A DNA stretch of 64,000 nucleotides from Pontibacter silvestris (GCF_020907275.1 NZ_JAJJWI010000015.1:1-64000), one strand, 5' to 3'. Positions 1 to 9,544 are shown, numbered from the stretch's first letter. Translations and numbers: made by a program. Notes: generated by a model not told the origin, from the sequence alone.

Positions 1-1963
1 GCAAAATGGTGCCGGTAGCTGAACAAGAGAGAGAAACATCTTGTGCAGGAGATTCTTCTGTTTTAGAAGCCTTCTTTACTTTAAAAGTCTGTTTAACAGG
101 AGTAGCTGCGTAAAAATTGTCATTACCACTTTGTGAAGCCTCTACCTCTACTTTTCCGGTACCCGTTATGGTAAGTTTATCGCCAGAAACTGTGGCAGGG
201 CCAGAAATAATATTATAGCTTATAGGCAGACCAGATGATGCAGAAGCCTCAAGTTTAAAAGGAACATCATTACTGGCTTTATCAGATATAGATTCAAATG
301 TAATGCTCTGGCTATTCTTCTTAACATTATTGGAGCTTTTAATACCCTGAAAAGCTCCAATGCTAACTTCTTTAAGTTGGTTAAGGCTGTTGCCCCAAAA
401 ATCTATTTCGCCTATATCAGTTTTGAACTTTGCTTTTAAGTCTAAGCCTTTAGCTACAAGGTTTGATGTTGCTTTTAATTTATAGCTTTTAAGAGTCTTT
501 AACTTTGCCGGATCAGATAAAGTAATACCTGCATTATAGCTTTCAAACTCTGGGTCAGCCATCAATCCTGTAGAGATGCCGTTTACCTCTTCCTGGTTTG
601 TTGTCTTTCTCCAATCTTCCAGATTAGTATAGGTTCTGCCTGTCCAGTAAATTTCTACGTTGCCTTTTTCTGCCCAATAGTTATTCCCTTCAAAACGAAT
701 GTCTGCATTGCTTTGTACCCGTACTACTTGCAAATCACCTGTGGTCTGAAAGATGTTATTTCTTACAGTAGCGTTGCTGATTCCACCGCTTTGAACATAG
801 ATTGCTTTAGGTGATCCATTCTTTGAAGGAGAGACAAAAACAGTATTATTATAAATCTCAGCATTTTGTATCCCTCCATTTGAACCCGTAGACCAAAGCT
901 GGATGCCTGCATAATCGTTTTTGCGACCATCGTTTTCGCTGATGTTGTACCGAACAATAATGTTTTTCATAGCTGGCGCACCGCTATACTGTGCTAAAAG
1001 ATAGCCAGCTCCATCATTGTCGTGCGAATAGTTGTACTGCATAATGGAGTTTGTACAGCCTCCGTCCAGGTCAAAGCCTCCGCCGTCTTTTGTGGTGCCT
1101 GTATAGTTGTGATGAGACTCGTTGTGCTGAATAACAAGGTTGTTACTGTAGTAACCCCAGATACCTACGGGGCCGCCACTCTTCCAGGCATTCAGCCACC
1201 CATTGTTATAAGCTTCACAGTATTCAACAATGCCTCCGTCTACACCCCCTAGCATAATTCCGCTACCGCTGTGGCTATTGCTCTTTGCGGCCAGACCTGA
1301 AATGTTAAAGACTTTGCTGTAGCCAACGTAGATGTTTCGGTGTGCAATTACATCATCTGCATAAGATGTAATACCTGCATCTCCGATGTCATGTACAGAG
1401 GTGTTGGTGATTGAGATGTCATCGAAACCGCCGGTTTTGCTTCCGCTTCCAATGGATATCCCATGGTACGGAAAATCCGACACCTCAACGTCGTCTACAA
1501 CTATGTGGCTAAGGCGGGTTCTTGCCATATCCATGTAAATATTAATACCTATTGAGGTTTGGCTACTTGTTCGGCCTGGCCCTTTTATAACCAGGTTTCT
1601 AATCTCAATACCCTGTGTGTTGTATATTTGAAACCCTAAGCCTGAACTAAATAGCCCACCATTGGCGTTTATGGTTGCTTTTTTATTACCATAAGAAGCT
1701 ATAACAATTGGATTTCTAGCGGTTCCCTTATCCTCTGAGGTTAACGCTATTCCTCCATTAAAGGTCTTTCCACCCTCAAAAAGGATAGTGTCTCCAGCAT
1801 TGAAGTTCATCATGTTAATTTTGAAGGTGCTAGCCCAGGCCTGTTTTTTGGATTTGCCAGAGTTAAAGTCACTTCCAGAAGAGCTGACATAATAAGTTTC
1901 AGCATACAGAGAGTTAGCGATCAAGAGTAGAACTAAACATGTGATCACATAGAATTGCTTCAT
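1..1963 (-). CDS. secreted right-handed beta-helix protein, C-terminus cut by window edge
   Basis: The frame is open from an ATG at 1963 down to base 1, giving 654 visible residues without a stop, so the C-terminus lies outside the window. Residues 1-21 are a clear Sec signal peptide ending near LYAET. Residues of about 25-430 carry Asn/Gly-rich repeats with phrases such as YNNGW, NNLVIQHNESHHN and YNNTVF, typical of PbH1 parallel beta-helix proteins (pectate lyase, alginate lyase and related folds). Around residues 550-620 there is a bacterial Ig-like segment (SGLPISYNI, SGNDNFYAA), like those used as spacers in long secreted Bacteroidota proteins. A role in binding or cleaving a polysaccharide is inferred from the fold. 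I cannot assign a lyase family because no catalytic signature stands out. It is transcribed away from the rest of the window, with no adjacent partner visible. Confidence 0.85.
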   Translation of the reverse strand, partial: MKQFYVITCLVLLLIANSLYAETYYVSSSGSDFNSGKSKKQAWASTFKINMMNFNAGDTILFEGGKTFNGGIALTSEDKGTARNPIVIASYGNKKATINANGGLFSSGLGFQIYNTQGIEIRNLVIKGPGRTSSQTSIGINIYMDMARTRLSHIVVDDVEVSDFPYHGISIGSGSKTGGFDDISITNTSVHDIGDAGITSYADDVIAHRNIYVGYSKVFNISGLAAKSNSHSGSGIMLGGVDGGIVEYCEAYNNGWLNAWKSGGPVGIWGYYSNNLVIQHNESHHNYTGTTKDGGGFDLDGGCTNSIMQYNYSHDNDGAGYLLAQYSGAPAMKNIIVRYNISENDGRKNDYAGIQLWSTGSNGGIQNAEIYNNTVFVSPSKNGSPKAIYVQSGGISNATVRNNIFQTTGDLQVVRVQSNADIRFEGNNYWAEKGNVEIYWTGRTYTNLEDWRKTTNQEEVNGISTGLMADPEFESYNAGITLSDPAKLKTLKSYKLKATSNLVAKGLDLKAKFKTDIGEIDFWGNSLNQLKEVSIGAFQGIKSSNNVKKNSQSITFESISDKASNDVPFKLEASASSGLPISYNIISGPATVSGDKLTITGTGKVEVEASQSGNDNFYAATPVKQTFKVKKASKTEESPAQDVSLSCSATGTIL

Positions 1964-2460
1964 GATATAAGAGAAAAAGTTAATAAAAACAAAATATTGC
2001 AGTAGCCTGCTTTGCAGGAGTAGTATTGTACCTTTTAAAGTTTTTCAAAATTATTGAAACTTTTTGCAAAAGAATATTGAAGTGATTTTTTTTGATTGAA
2101 CGGCTAAAAAATCAATGTATTTAGCTGCTTTTCTTATGTGGAATGATATTTTGCTAATTTTAGAGCATGTATCGCTTATAAGGTATGTTATATTGCTTAA
2201 TTCTAAATTTATAAAATAATTTATACAGTTGATTGAGGAGACTTTAAGTGTAGATTAAAGAAGTACTAATTGCCTTATTTTATGTGGATTAGCTTATGAT
2301 GGGAGTGCTACGAAAAGCATCTGATTATGCTGTCTATTTATCAATGAGAATTACAGTCAAAACAATAACTGGTAAAACATCGTATCATGCTTCCTGCCTA
2401 AATCGTATCGACAGTTAGAAAGTAGTTTTCTGAGACTGGTATTTAAGATTTAAAAGGCTT
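1964..2460. other. non-coding gap upstream of the beta-helix gene
   Basis: This AT-rich stretch has no supported gene. It must hold the minus-strand promoter of the beta-helix gene. A TAATTTTG match to the Bacteroidota -7 element is present on the minus strand at 2046-2053, but no TTTG lies at the usual 19-21 base distance, so I do not call it a promoter firmly. A weak GC-containing hairpin (around 2003-2024) lies in the leader. Confidence 0.4.
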
Positions 2461-2647
2461 ATGCGCAGGAGGAAAGGTATTTGGCTGCACGTCTTAGATG
2501 TCCTGCAGGAGCAGGAGCCCAAGCTTGAACTGGCTCCTGCTCGACTCCACCACCGCCATGGCCCACCAGCACTCGGCCAGACAAAAAATAAGTTCACAGC
2601 GCGTAAGAATAAAAGCAAGCGTAAGGGACATTCCTGCAATGGCCTAA
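2461..2647 (+). pseudogene. frameshifted IS5-like transposase remnant
   Basis: Reading from 2461, one frame encodes KGIWLHVLDVLQEQEPKLE. From 2528 a second frame, shifted by +1, continues as NWLLLDSTTAMAHQHSAR and runs to a stop at 2645-2647. Joined, these two pieces resemble the region of IS5-group (IS427-like) DDE transposases in which a GVW-type helix is followed by LEW..IDST..RAHQHSAG; the Asp of LDST would be the first DDE residue. The shift, the lack of the rest of the transposase and the missing N-terminus mark it as a decayed fragment. This is recognition of a family pattern by eye, not a database match. An open frame through the whole region (2461-2694) is probably an accident of the shift. 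Confidence 0.55.
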
Positions 2648-2673
2648 TAAAGAAAGCCATGAGGAAAAGAATA

Positions 2674-2705
2674 GAAAGCAGCTTTCCGAAATAAAGGCTG
2701 CTTTC
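2674..2705. repeat. hairpin next to the transposase remnant
   Basis: GAAAGCAGC at 2674-2682 pairs with GCTGCTTTC at 2697-2705, with partly complementary loop bases extending the stem inward. It could be a terminator of the decayed element or part of its end. There is no long T-run. Confidence 0.45.
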
Positions 2706-3893
2706 CCTTATACCAAGGGTTTATGATAAAGCTGGTGTGCTTTATTCTGCTTACATTATGGATAGATATTTATCATCACAACTTGGATTAGTTGGATTAG
2801 TAAATTTGATAAAGAGCAAAAAGAATCTTGTTTTATTAAGTAATGATTCTGATGTGTTTGTACAAGTAGCCTGATATTTGTGCAGCCTGATAACTAATTT
2901 AACTACAGCGGTTGCCTTTGGCTCTACTGTAATTATAATTGATATGGTGTCTGTAATAGAATAATTGTTGATTTAGAGTTGCTAAGTAGAAGTTAAGTCG
3001 CAGTAACTGCTGGGTTGCCGGTTACTTGATATTTTTAAAAGTGAAAGATACCATAGGAGGGAGAATATTTGCGTATAGTTTTAGGAGATCTTGTGATATT
3101 AAAACTAAGCGGTCTTCTTGCACTTATAACCTTGATTCAAATTGAATAACATCATAAACCAATGCTGTCTTACTTAAGAATGGTGATAGTGTAGTTAAGT
3201 TCATAAATATAATTAACGAGACCTCACAAAGTTACATGTAAAAATACTATTGTATATAGGGGCGACTAGTAAGGCTAGAAGTTAGTCTTAAGCAAACAGA
3301 GAAATATATGTCTGTAGAGGTAAACGACAGCAGTAGATTATAGTGACACTCCAGCTGGATATTAAGCTGGAGTCATTATGATAATCAATAAAACAAAATT
3401 GATCTATATATAAAAATTTGCTAATAAGTTGTGAATGAGTTGTTGAATAGTGTAAGGGTGTAAATATTTATTGTGAAAGTTAGTGATGTTGTACTGCAAG
3501 GAGGTTTGAGTACGCTATGACTTGATTATCAATTTATTAATTTATGTTCAAAAACTTGCCTTAAGCTAAATGTTTTTATACTTTGGTGAGAGTATATAAT
3601 TTAATATACTTAAATATTTATAAATCAGTTAAATATGCTTATTAGAAAAAATGTAACAAACAGATTCGGAAATAGTATATATAAGTTGAATTTTTAGTTC
3701 TTAATCCGCGCCTCTCTCCCTTATACATAGTTGTACACTAAACCCTTAACTTGTTAAGCTCTTAAAGCTTAACTGATATCCATCTATTTTTATGAAAGAG
3801 TAAAAGAGTATTAGTATAACTGCTCTTTTAGCTTTTGATGTGGAGTTTTGCTTCCTTCTTATTAGGGAGTGAAGTGTACTATGATATTTACGT
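2706..3893. other. 1.2 kb AT-rich gene desert
   Basis: No reading frame of convincing length or composition is present on either strand. The stretch is rich in stops and AT, and only one short hairpin (3348-3373) stands out. It probably represents decayed sequence next to the transposase remnant plus the promoter of the gene at 3894. Confidence 0.5.
3348..3373. repeat. isolated 9-bp stem hairpin
   Basis: ACTCCAGCT at 3348-3356 pairs perfectly with AGCTGGAGT at 3365-3373 around an 8-base loop. No gene ends just before it and no T-run follows, so its role is unclear. It may be the terminator of a gene that has since decayed. Confidence 0.4.
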
Positions 3894-4436
3894 ATGAAAA
3901 ATAAAAATGTAAGACTACTCTTCTTTATAGTTGGAGTCATTTTTTTTCTGGAGTTAACAATGGCCATGAATTACACAGAGCCTTTTCCTGCAATTCTGTA
4001 CCCTGGTTTTGCAGATATTCCGCTTGTTAATTCTCCGGTACAGAAACCGAAAATATTCGTTTTTTTCAATGAGAATGACTCGGTAGAAATATCTAAAGAC
4101 GAATTTTTTTATCATTTATCCGATGTAAACACAAACGTCATATTAAGAGAGAACTTTCGCGCAAGGAAGTCGTTCTTAAACTCCTCGAAAGATCCGAGAG
4201 AGTTAGAATTTACTGTTGGGGTAAAAAAGTTTAAGCTTTCTCTGGAAGGGGTAAAAGATAGTAGCAAAATTGAAGATGGTATTTCCTGGACAAAAAAAAG
4301 GGCTACAGAAGTGGTAGGAAGAGGTGATATACGCAAACTTGAAGTTCAGTGGTATAGCTACAACTTGTCTGATAATGAAGAAGGTCCTTTGGTTGGCGAT
4401 GTCTTAATGGAAAAGTTTATTGTACCTTTTAACTGA
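3894..4436 (+). CDS. exported hypothetical protein, partner of the HTTM-like gene
   Basis: This 180-residue protein starts with MKNKN and a hydrophobic segment at residues 8-24 (LLFFIVGVIFFLELTMA). That fits an uncleaved membrane anchor or signal peptide, with the remainder outside the cytoplasm. I do not recognise the soluble part. It is mixed alpha/beta in character with a charged centre and the phrase KLEVQWYSYN near the C-terminus. The next gene begins 12 bases after its stop, so the two are almost certainly co-transcribed. Its codon use is more AT-rich than that of the sugar-utilisation genes downstream. Function is unknown; association with the membrane protein that follows is the only usable clue. 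Confidence 0.75.
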   Translation: MKNKNVRLLFFIVGVIFFLELTMAMNYTEPFPAILYPGFADIPLVNSPVQKPKIFVFFNENDSVEISKDEFFYHLSDVNTNVILRENFRARKSFLNSSKDPRELEFTVGVKKFKLSLEGVKDSSKIEDGISWTKKRATEVVGRGDIRKLEVQWYSYNLSDNEEGPLVGDVLMEKFIVPFN

Positions 4437-4448
4437 TTGCTTTACGAT

Positions 4449-5612
4449 ATGACTTCGTTTTATAATTATATAGATAGAATAATATTCAAATCTTTTATTG
4501 TATCAGCAGAGGCCCTAGGCCTTTACAGAATCTTCTTTAGCCTATATTTGCTTATTTTCGGAGTCCCGGTAGTCGTCTGGATTGGGCACTTTTCATCTGC
4601 GTTTTATGATCCTCCTATGTTCAGCCTTTCTGGGCTGTTATCTGAGTTCCCAGATTTCTGGTTTCTCATGGTCATAAGTTTGGTGAGTTGTCTGCTACCT
4701 ATCTTACTGCTATTTGGCTATAAAACACGCTCTGTTTCTATACTTCTTGCTTTATGTATTTTAGTTGAGAAGTCATTTGCGTACTCCTTTGGTAAGATTG
4801 ATCATGATTTTTTAATGTGGATGATTCCTCTGTTTATGGCTTTTAGCAATTGGGGAATAGCCTTTTCTCTGGATTCCAAGATAGATCCGAAAAATCGTAA
4901 CAAAGTTGCTGAAAGCTGGCCTATTACTTTATTAGCATTAACACTCTGTTTAGCTATGTTTAGTGCTGGTTTACCTAAGTTAATGGGGGGGTGGTTAGAT
5001 GTGTCTTCGCAAGCAGTAAGGGGGCATTTTTTAAGAGAATACTACTTTAATGAAAGACAAGATCTTTTAGCGCCGTTGTTTCTTAACCTTGAGTCACCTT
5101 TTATTTGGGAAGTGCTGGATTATGCAGGGGTGCTAATGGAGTGCTTATTTCTGTTTGCGCTTGTCAAACCAAACATCTTTAGAGCATTTGTGCTCATAGC
5201 AATTGTTTTTCACGTGCTAAATTATTTGCTCTTAAACATTAGCTTTTCTACCAATTATATTCTTTACATGTTGTTTATCGATTGGAAAGCAGTTATTTCA
5301 TACTTTAGAAGAGTGAATATTTTAAGTAGAGTAGAAGAGTTCATTTCTTTCAAAAGTCTATCCATTATTATGGGACTTCAGGTTTGCTTCTTTCTTTTTT
5401 ACTTAAGTACTAATTATGAAGCTGTTACCTTGTCTCCTGCTAATTTCCTTTTTGAGCAGGTATTGAATCTTAGTCCTTTAGTAATAAGTGGCTTCATAAT
5501 GCTTAGTGGCCTGCTTTTATCTTTGGTTAACGCAGTAAACTATATCAAAAAAAATAGCGCTGTCAGAAGAAATAAAATAACAGCAGCTTCACAGGAGTAC
5601 ATTCCGAGTTAA
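4449..5612 (+). CDS. HTTM-like multi-pass membrane protein
   Basis: I chose the ATG at 4449 because it is the first ATG after the upstream stop; a TTG at 4437 is a possible alternative. The protein is about 387 residues with eight or more hydrophobic segments. The opening YRIFFSLYLLIFG, the motif around FGKIDHDFLMWMIPLFMAF and the later GLPKLMGGWLD resemble HTTM / vitamin-K-dependent gamma-carboxylase-like membrane proteins of Bacteroidota. Bacterial members of this fold have mostly unknown substrates, so I do not assign carboxylase activity. It lies immediately downstream of a small exported protein and 50 bases upstream of an FAD oxidoreductase gene, so a three-gene transcript is plausible. 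Confidence 0.7.
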   Translation: MTSFYNYIDRIIFKSFIVSAEALGLYRIFFSLYLLIFGVPVVVWIGHFSSAFYDPPMFSLSGLLSEFPDFWFLMVISLVSCLLPILLLFGYKTRSVSILLALCILVEKSFAYSFGKIDHDFLMWMIPLFMAFSNWGIAFSLDSKIDPKNRNKVAESWPITLLALTLCLAMFSAGLPKLMGGWLDVSSQAVRGHFLREYYFNERQDLLAPLFLNLESPFIWEVLDYAGVLMECLFLFALVKPNIFRAFVLIAIVFHVLNYLLLNISFSTNYILYMLFIDWKAVISYFRRVNILSRVEEFISFKSLSIIMGLQVCFFLFYLSTNYEAVTLSPANFLFEQVLNLSPLVISGFIMLSGLLLSLVNAVNYIKKNSAVRRNKITAASQEYIPS

Positions 5613-5662
5613 CTTGTATAGCTACTTTTGGTGAAAGGAAGTTAAATAAAGAACCTTATTAA

Positions 5663-7102
5663 ATGAGCTACGAGTTTGATGCCGTAGTGGTAGGATCAGG
5701 TCCTAATGGGCTTGCTGCAGCCATTGCACTACAACAAAAAGGACTTTCTGTAAAAATATTAGAAGCAAAGCCTACTATTGGGGGAGGAATGCGCTCTATG
5801 CCGCTAACCTTGCCAGGATTTATACACGATGTATGTTCTGCTGTGCATCCTATGGGTGTGTATTCCCCTTTTTTCGAAGCGCTTCCTTTACAGGAGTATG
5901 GCTTGGAGTGGGTCTACCCGGAGTTTGCCCTGGCGCATCCTTTTGCTGATGGCAAAGCCGCTGTGCTGGCAGGCTCCTTAACAGAAACAGCGCAATCACT
6001 CGGCATAGACGGAGAAGCATATATCCGGTTTATGGAGCCTTTAATAAACTCTTGGGACAATATAGGCAAAGACTTGCTGGGACCACTAAAGATTCCAAGT
6101 CACCCTTTTGATGCAGCAAAATTTGGTGTGAGTGCTGTCAGTTCGGCAGTAGGGCTGGCAAACAGAAAGTTTAAGGACCAATATGCTAAAGGGCTTCTAG
6201 CTGGTTTGGCAGCTCATTCTGTACGACCTTTAGATCATAAAGTTACCTCTGCTATTGGGCTGGTGTTGGCAGTGGTGGGGCATAAATTGGGCTGGCCATT
6301 CCCTAAAGGAGGTACACAAAGTTTAGCTGACGCGTTGGCCTCTTACTTTTTAGCTATCGGTGGAAGAATAGAAACCAATCATCGGGTAAAGTCTTTCAGA
6401 GAACTGGAGTTTGCAAAGGTAAAGCTTTTCGACCTTACACCTCAGCAGTTATTGAACATGGGTGATCTCAGGTTTCCATCGCTTTATGAGATGCAGCTGA
6501 AAAATTACCGGTATGGGCCAGGTATTTTCAAAGTCGATTATGCGCTAAGCGAGCCAGTGCCTTTTAAAGCGGAAGCCTGCAGTAAAGCGGGTACAGTACA
6601 TATAGGTGGTACTATAGAAGAGATCGCAGAAGCAGAAAAAAGTGTATGGGAGGGGCAGCATCCAGAGAAGCCTTTTATTCTGTTTTCGCAGCATAGTATG
6701 TTTGATGCTACCAGAGCTCCCGAAGGCAAACACACAGGCTGGGCTTATTGTCACGTGCCTGCAGGTTCCACAGTGGACATGACGGCAGCTATTGAAAAAA
6801 GAATAGAAGTGTTTGCGCCAGGCTTTAGAGATGTGGTGATGGAGCGGCACGTAATGAACACACAAGATTTGCAAATCTACAATCCTAACTACATTCGTGG
6901 AGATATAACGGGAGGCGTAACAGATATGTGGCAACTCTTCACCAGGCCCGCTGTACGTGTTTCGCCTTATACTACCCCCCTTTCTGATGTGTACATTTGC
7001 TCTTCCTCTACTCCGCCTGGTGCCGGTGTGCATGGCCTGTGTGGCTTTTACGCAGCCCAAAGAGTAGCAAAGGATCATTTTGGTATAAAGTTAACACTTT
7101 GA
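5663..7102 (+). CDS. CrtI-like NAD(P)/FAD-dependent oxidoreductase
   Basis: The 479-residue protein has an N-terminal dinucleotide-binding motif VVVGSGPNGLAAA (residues 8-20), followed by the acidic end of the second strand (ILEAKPTIGGG), as in the phytoene desaturase / amine oxidase superfamily (COG1233 type). The C-terminal PPGAGVHGLCGFYAA is the usual second FAD contact of these enzymes. There is no signal peptide, so it acts in the cytoplasm. No carotenoid partner genes (crtB, crtY and so on) are nearby, so a true carotenoid desaturase role is not supported. It resembles the broad CrtI-like family of unknown substrate. It starts 50 bases after the HTTM-like gene on the same strand. Confidence 0.8.
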   Translation: MSYEFDAVVVGSGPNGLAAAIALQQKGLSVKILEAKPTIGGGMRSMPLTLPGFIHDVCSAVHPMGVYSPFFEALPLQEYGLEWVYPEFALAHPFADGKAAVLAGSLTETAQSLGIDGEAYIRFMEPLINSWDNIGKDLLGPLKIPSHPFDAAKFGVSAVSSAVGLANRKFKDQYAKGLLAGLAAHSVRPLDHKVTSAIGLVLAVVGHKLGWPFPKGGTQSLADALASYFLAIGGRIETNHRVKSFRELEFAKVKLFDLTPQQLLNMGDLRFPSLYEMQLKNYRYGPGIFKVDYALSEPVPFKAEACSKAGTVHIGGTIEEIAEAEKSVWEGQHPEKPFILFSQHSMFDATRAPEGKHTGWAYCHVPAGSTVDMTAAIEKRIEVFAPGFRDVVMERHVMNTQDLQIYNPNYIRGDITGGVTDMWQLFTRPAVRVSPYTTPLSDVYICSSSTPPGAGVHGLCGFYAAQRVAKDHFGIKLTL

Positions 7103-7252
7103 TTAAGAACAAGAGGCACTGTGAAAAAAGCTGCGATGTGTGTTGTGTAAATAGACAAACGAAACAAGCTCAGGATAAACGTCACAATCTCACCTCAAAT
7201 GTTACTTGTAGAGATAGATAGCTTACCAGGGCTGTCTGTTAAGGAGTACCAG

Positions 7253-9544
7253 CTAAAGTAACAGTAAGTCTTTCTCCCGTAACTCAAACCAGGTAGGGGA
7301 GCTTAAAAACTCATCAAAGCTAAGGTGTGCTTCGGCTGGGAAGCTAGCTTCAAGTTGCTTTAAGGTGGTAGCTGCCTGGTTGTCTGGTGTTATCTTCTGT
7401 AGTGCATCGAACAGCCATTGTCCTATGACAGCCGTTGTTTTAACCTGATAGTCTTCGGCTTTCTCAAAAAAGGTAAGTAAACAGCGTTCAAGTGTTTGTC
7501 CTTTTTTAGCATACATTGTAAACTCTATTTCCGGAACTCCCCCTAACCAAAGCACACGGGCATTTCTTCGTACTGCATCTGGCTTGGGCGCCTGTTGAAT
7601 GGCATTATAAATCAAATCTGGGCGATGTTTTGTGCGTGGCACCTTAAAATCGAACCAGAATGATAAAGGTTGTTCTAAAGCAACACCATGCATGTAGTTG
7701 TAAATGGCCTTGGCTAGTCCTGGGCCAAACATTTCATGATCTGTACCTTGCGGGTCTTCATGCCACAGGTCGTTGTTGGCAAAAGGGCCTTCTTCGGGAC
7801 CGACCTTTACCACTCCATACTTCTCAGGGTTTTTACCCACCGGGCTATGTGCCGTCATGCTAAAGCGGTGCCAGTAACCGGATTGAATCACATTGTTTAT
7901 AAATAGCTGCCGGACTACCTCTAAAGAATCTACTGTTTCCTGGGCTGTTTCTGTCGGGAAGCCATACATCAGGTAAGCGTGTACCATTATACCTGCCTGC
8001 GTAAAGGCATCGGTTACCCGGGCGACCTGCTCTATACTAACACCTTTCTCCATTAGTTCCAGTAACCGATCTGAGGCTACTTCCAAACCTCCCGATACAG
8101 CTATGCAGCCAGAGGCGGCTAACAAGCGGCACAAGTCAGGGGTAAAGGTTTTTTCAAAGCGGATATTTCCCCACCAGGATATTTTCACGCCACGGCGGAT
8201 AAGCTCAATAGCCATATCCCGGAGAGGGGCAGGAGGGGCCGCTTCATCCACAAAATGAAAGCCTGTCTGACCTGTCTGGGCAATAATCTGCTCCATACGG
8301 TCTACCAGTAACGTGGCGGGAGCAACATCATAACGGTTAATATAATCTAATGTAATATCGCAGAAGGAGCAGCGTTTCCAGTAGCAGCCATGGGCTATGG
8401 TGAGCTTATTCCAACGCCCATCGCTCCAGAGGCGATGCATCGGGTTTATCACGTCTATTACCGAAAGGTATTTCTGCAGTGGCAGATCGCTGTAGTCAGG
8501 TGTGCCTATTTCTGTGTGTGGCACATTCGAATCAGAGCAGTTATTAATGTACGTCACCTCGCCGTTTACTAAGGCAAAAGCTCGCTGCAACTGCTCTAGT
8601 GGCCTTTGCCTCTGCAGATGCTCCAACAGTTTCAGCCAAGGGCCTTCGCCATCATCTAAGGTGACAAAATCTATATACTTAAACAGGCGAGGCTCCCGTA
8701 GGCTACGTAGTTCTGTGTTAGGATAGCCGCCGCCCATCATCGTTTTTATGTGTGGGTACTTTTGCTTAATGTACTGTGCCAGCCGCAGACCGCCATAAAC
8801 ATTGCCAGGAAATGGTATAGAAAACCCAACTACTCCCGGCTGTGCTTTTTGTAAGTGTTCTTCTAATAGCTCCAGTAATATTTCATCTATCAGGTTTGGC
8901 GTTTCCTGTAATGCGTTTTCCAGTGGGTCAAAAGTAGTAGCCGACATGGCCAGCTTATCAGCATAGCGGCTGAAAGCAAAGTAAGGGCAAATGGTGTCCT
9001 TTATCAGGTCTCCCAAGTCTTCTAAATATAAGGTTGCCAGGTAACGTGCCCTGTCGGTAATACCCATGCTGCCAAAGGCCCAGTCAATGTCTTCTACCTG
9101 GTCAAAACGGGAGGCCTCTGGCAAAAAGCGGCTATAGCTGATTTGCTGCGCTAAGGTGCTGTCCTGGTTCTGCAGAAAGCGGATAACTGGCTCTATTGTT
9201 TGCAGGTATTCCCGCTTTAGCCGTAGCATGCGCAGACTATTATCTGAGAACTCAAAATCACCTTCTTCAATAGCTGAGAAAATCCGTTGTAAGCCCGCTT
9301 TGGAAAACATGCATAACACCAACTCTATGCCCAAGTCTGCTTGCCTAACCTTGTAACCACGTCCTGACAGAAAACCCTTTAGATAGGCAGTTGCCGGATA
9401 AGGTGTATTAAGTTGTGTAAGAGGCGGTGTTATAAGTAGTATGTTCGGGTTTTCCAAAGCGTAAAGTTTAATCAAACTAGAAGGTATCTGTAATTGCAAC
9501 GCAAAAGTATAGATTCTGCCGCTATAAATACGATGATTGTTCAA
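7253..9544 (-). CDS. B12-binding-domain radical SAM protein
   Basis: The 763-residue protein on the minus strand starts at ATG 9544. Its first 30 residues before NPNILLITPPLTQLNTPYPA look unconserved, so translation could start later. Residues of about 30-300 form a cobalamin-binding-like Rossmann region (GVVGFSIPFPGNVYGGL, MMGGGYPN). The radical SAM core follows, with cluster cysteines C387, C392 and C395 in GCYWKRCSFCD. This is a Cx4Cx2C spacing rather than the commoner Cx3Cx2C, with the aromatic before the third Cys retained. GGLEVASDRLLELMEKG (about residue 480) is typical of the radical SAM barrel in this family. Such proteins carry out methylations, rearrangements or ring formation; no substrate can be read from the neighbours. 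It converges on the FAD oxidoreductase gene. Confidence 0.85.
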   Translation of the reverse strand: MNNHRIYSGRIYTFALQLQIPSSLIKLYALENPNILLITPPLTQLNTPYPATAYLKGFLSGRGYKVRQADLGIELVLCMFSKAGLQRIFSAIEEGDFEFSDNSLRMLRLKREYLQTIEPVIRFLQNQDSTLAQQISYSRFLPEASRFDQVEDIDWAFGSMGITDRARYLATLYLEDLGDLIKDTICPYFAFSRYADKLAMSATTFDPLENALQETPNLIDEILLELLEEHLQKAQPGVVGFSIPFPGNVYGGLRLAQYIKQKYPHIKTMMGGGYPNTELRSLREPRLFKYIDFVTLDDGEGPWLKLLEHLQRQRPLEQLQRAFALVNGEVTYINNCSDSNVPHTEIGTPDYSDLPLQKYLSVIDVINPMHRLWSDGRWNKLTIAHGCYWKRCSFCDITLDYINRYDVAPATLLVDRMEQIIAQTGQTGFHFVDEAAPPAPLRDMAIELIRRGVKISWWGNIRFEKTFTPDLCRLLAASGCIAVSGGLEVASDRLLELMEKGVSIEQVARVTDAFTQAGIMVHAYLMYGFPTETAQETVDSLEVVRQLFINNVIQSGYWHRFSMTAHSPVGKNPEKYGVVKVGPEEGPFANNDLWHEDPQGTDHEMFGPGLAKAIYNYMHGVALEQPLSFWFDFKVPRTKHRPDLIYNAIQQAPKPDAVRRNARVLWLGGVPEIEFTMYAKKGQTLERCLLTFFEKAEDYQVKTTAVIGQWLFDALQKITPDNQAATTLKQLEASFPAEAHLSFDEFLSSPTWFELREKDLLLL

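Noticed and set aside
2415..2660. 81-residue minus-strand frame opposite the transposase remnant
   Set aside because: The plus-strand pieces resemble a transposase in two frames; the minus frame is Trp/Ser/Arg-rich noise.
4449..5612. Annotation as vitamin K-dependent gamma-carboxylase
   Set aside because: Only the general HTTM-type membrane pattern is visible and bacterial substrates are unknown.
6545..7078. 177-residue minus-strand frame inside the FAD oxidoreductase gene
   Set aside because: It overlaps a conserved CrtI-like gene over its whole length and shows no family features.
5663..7102. Annotation as phytoene desaturase (crtI)
   Set aside because: The fold matches, but there are no carotenoid genes beside it and the family is broad; a specific name would overstate the evidence.
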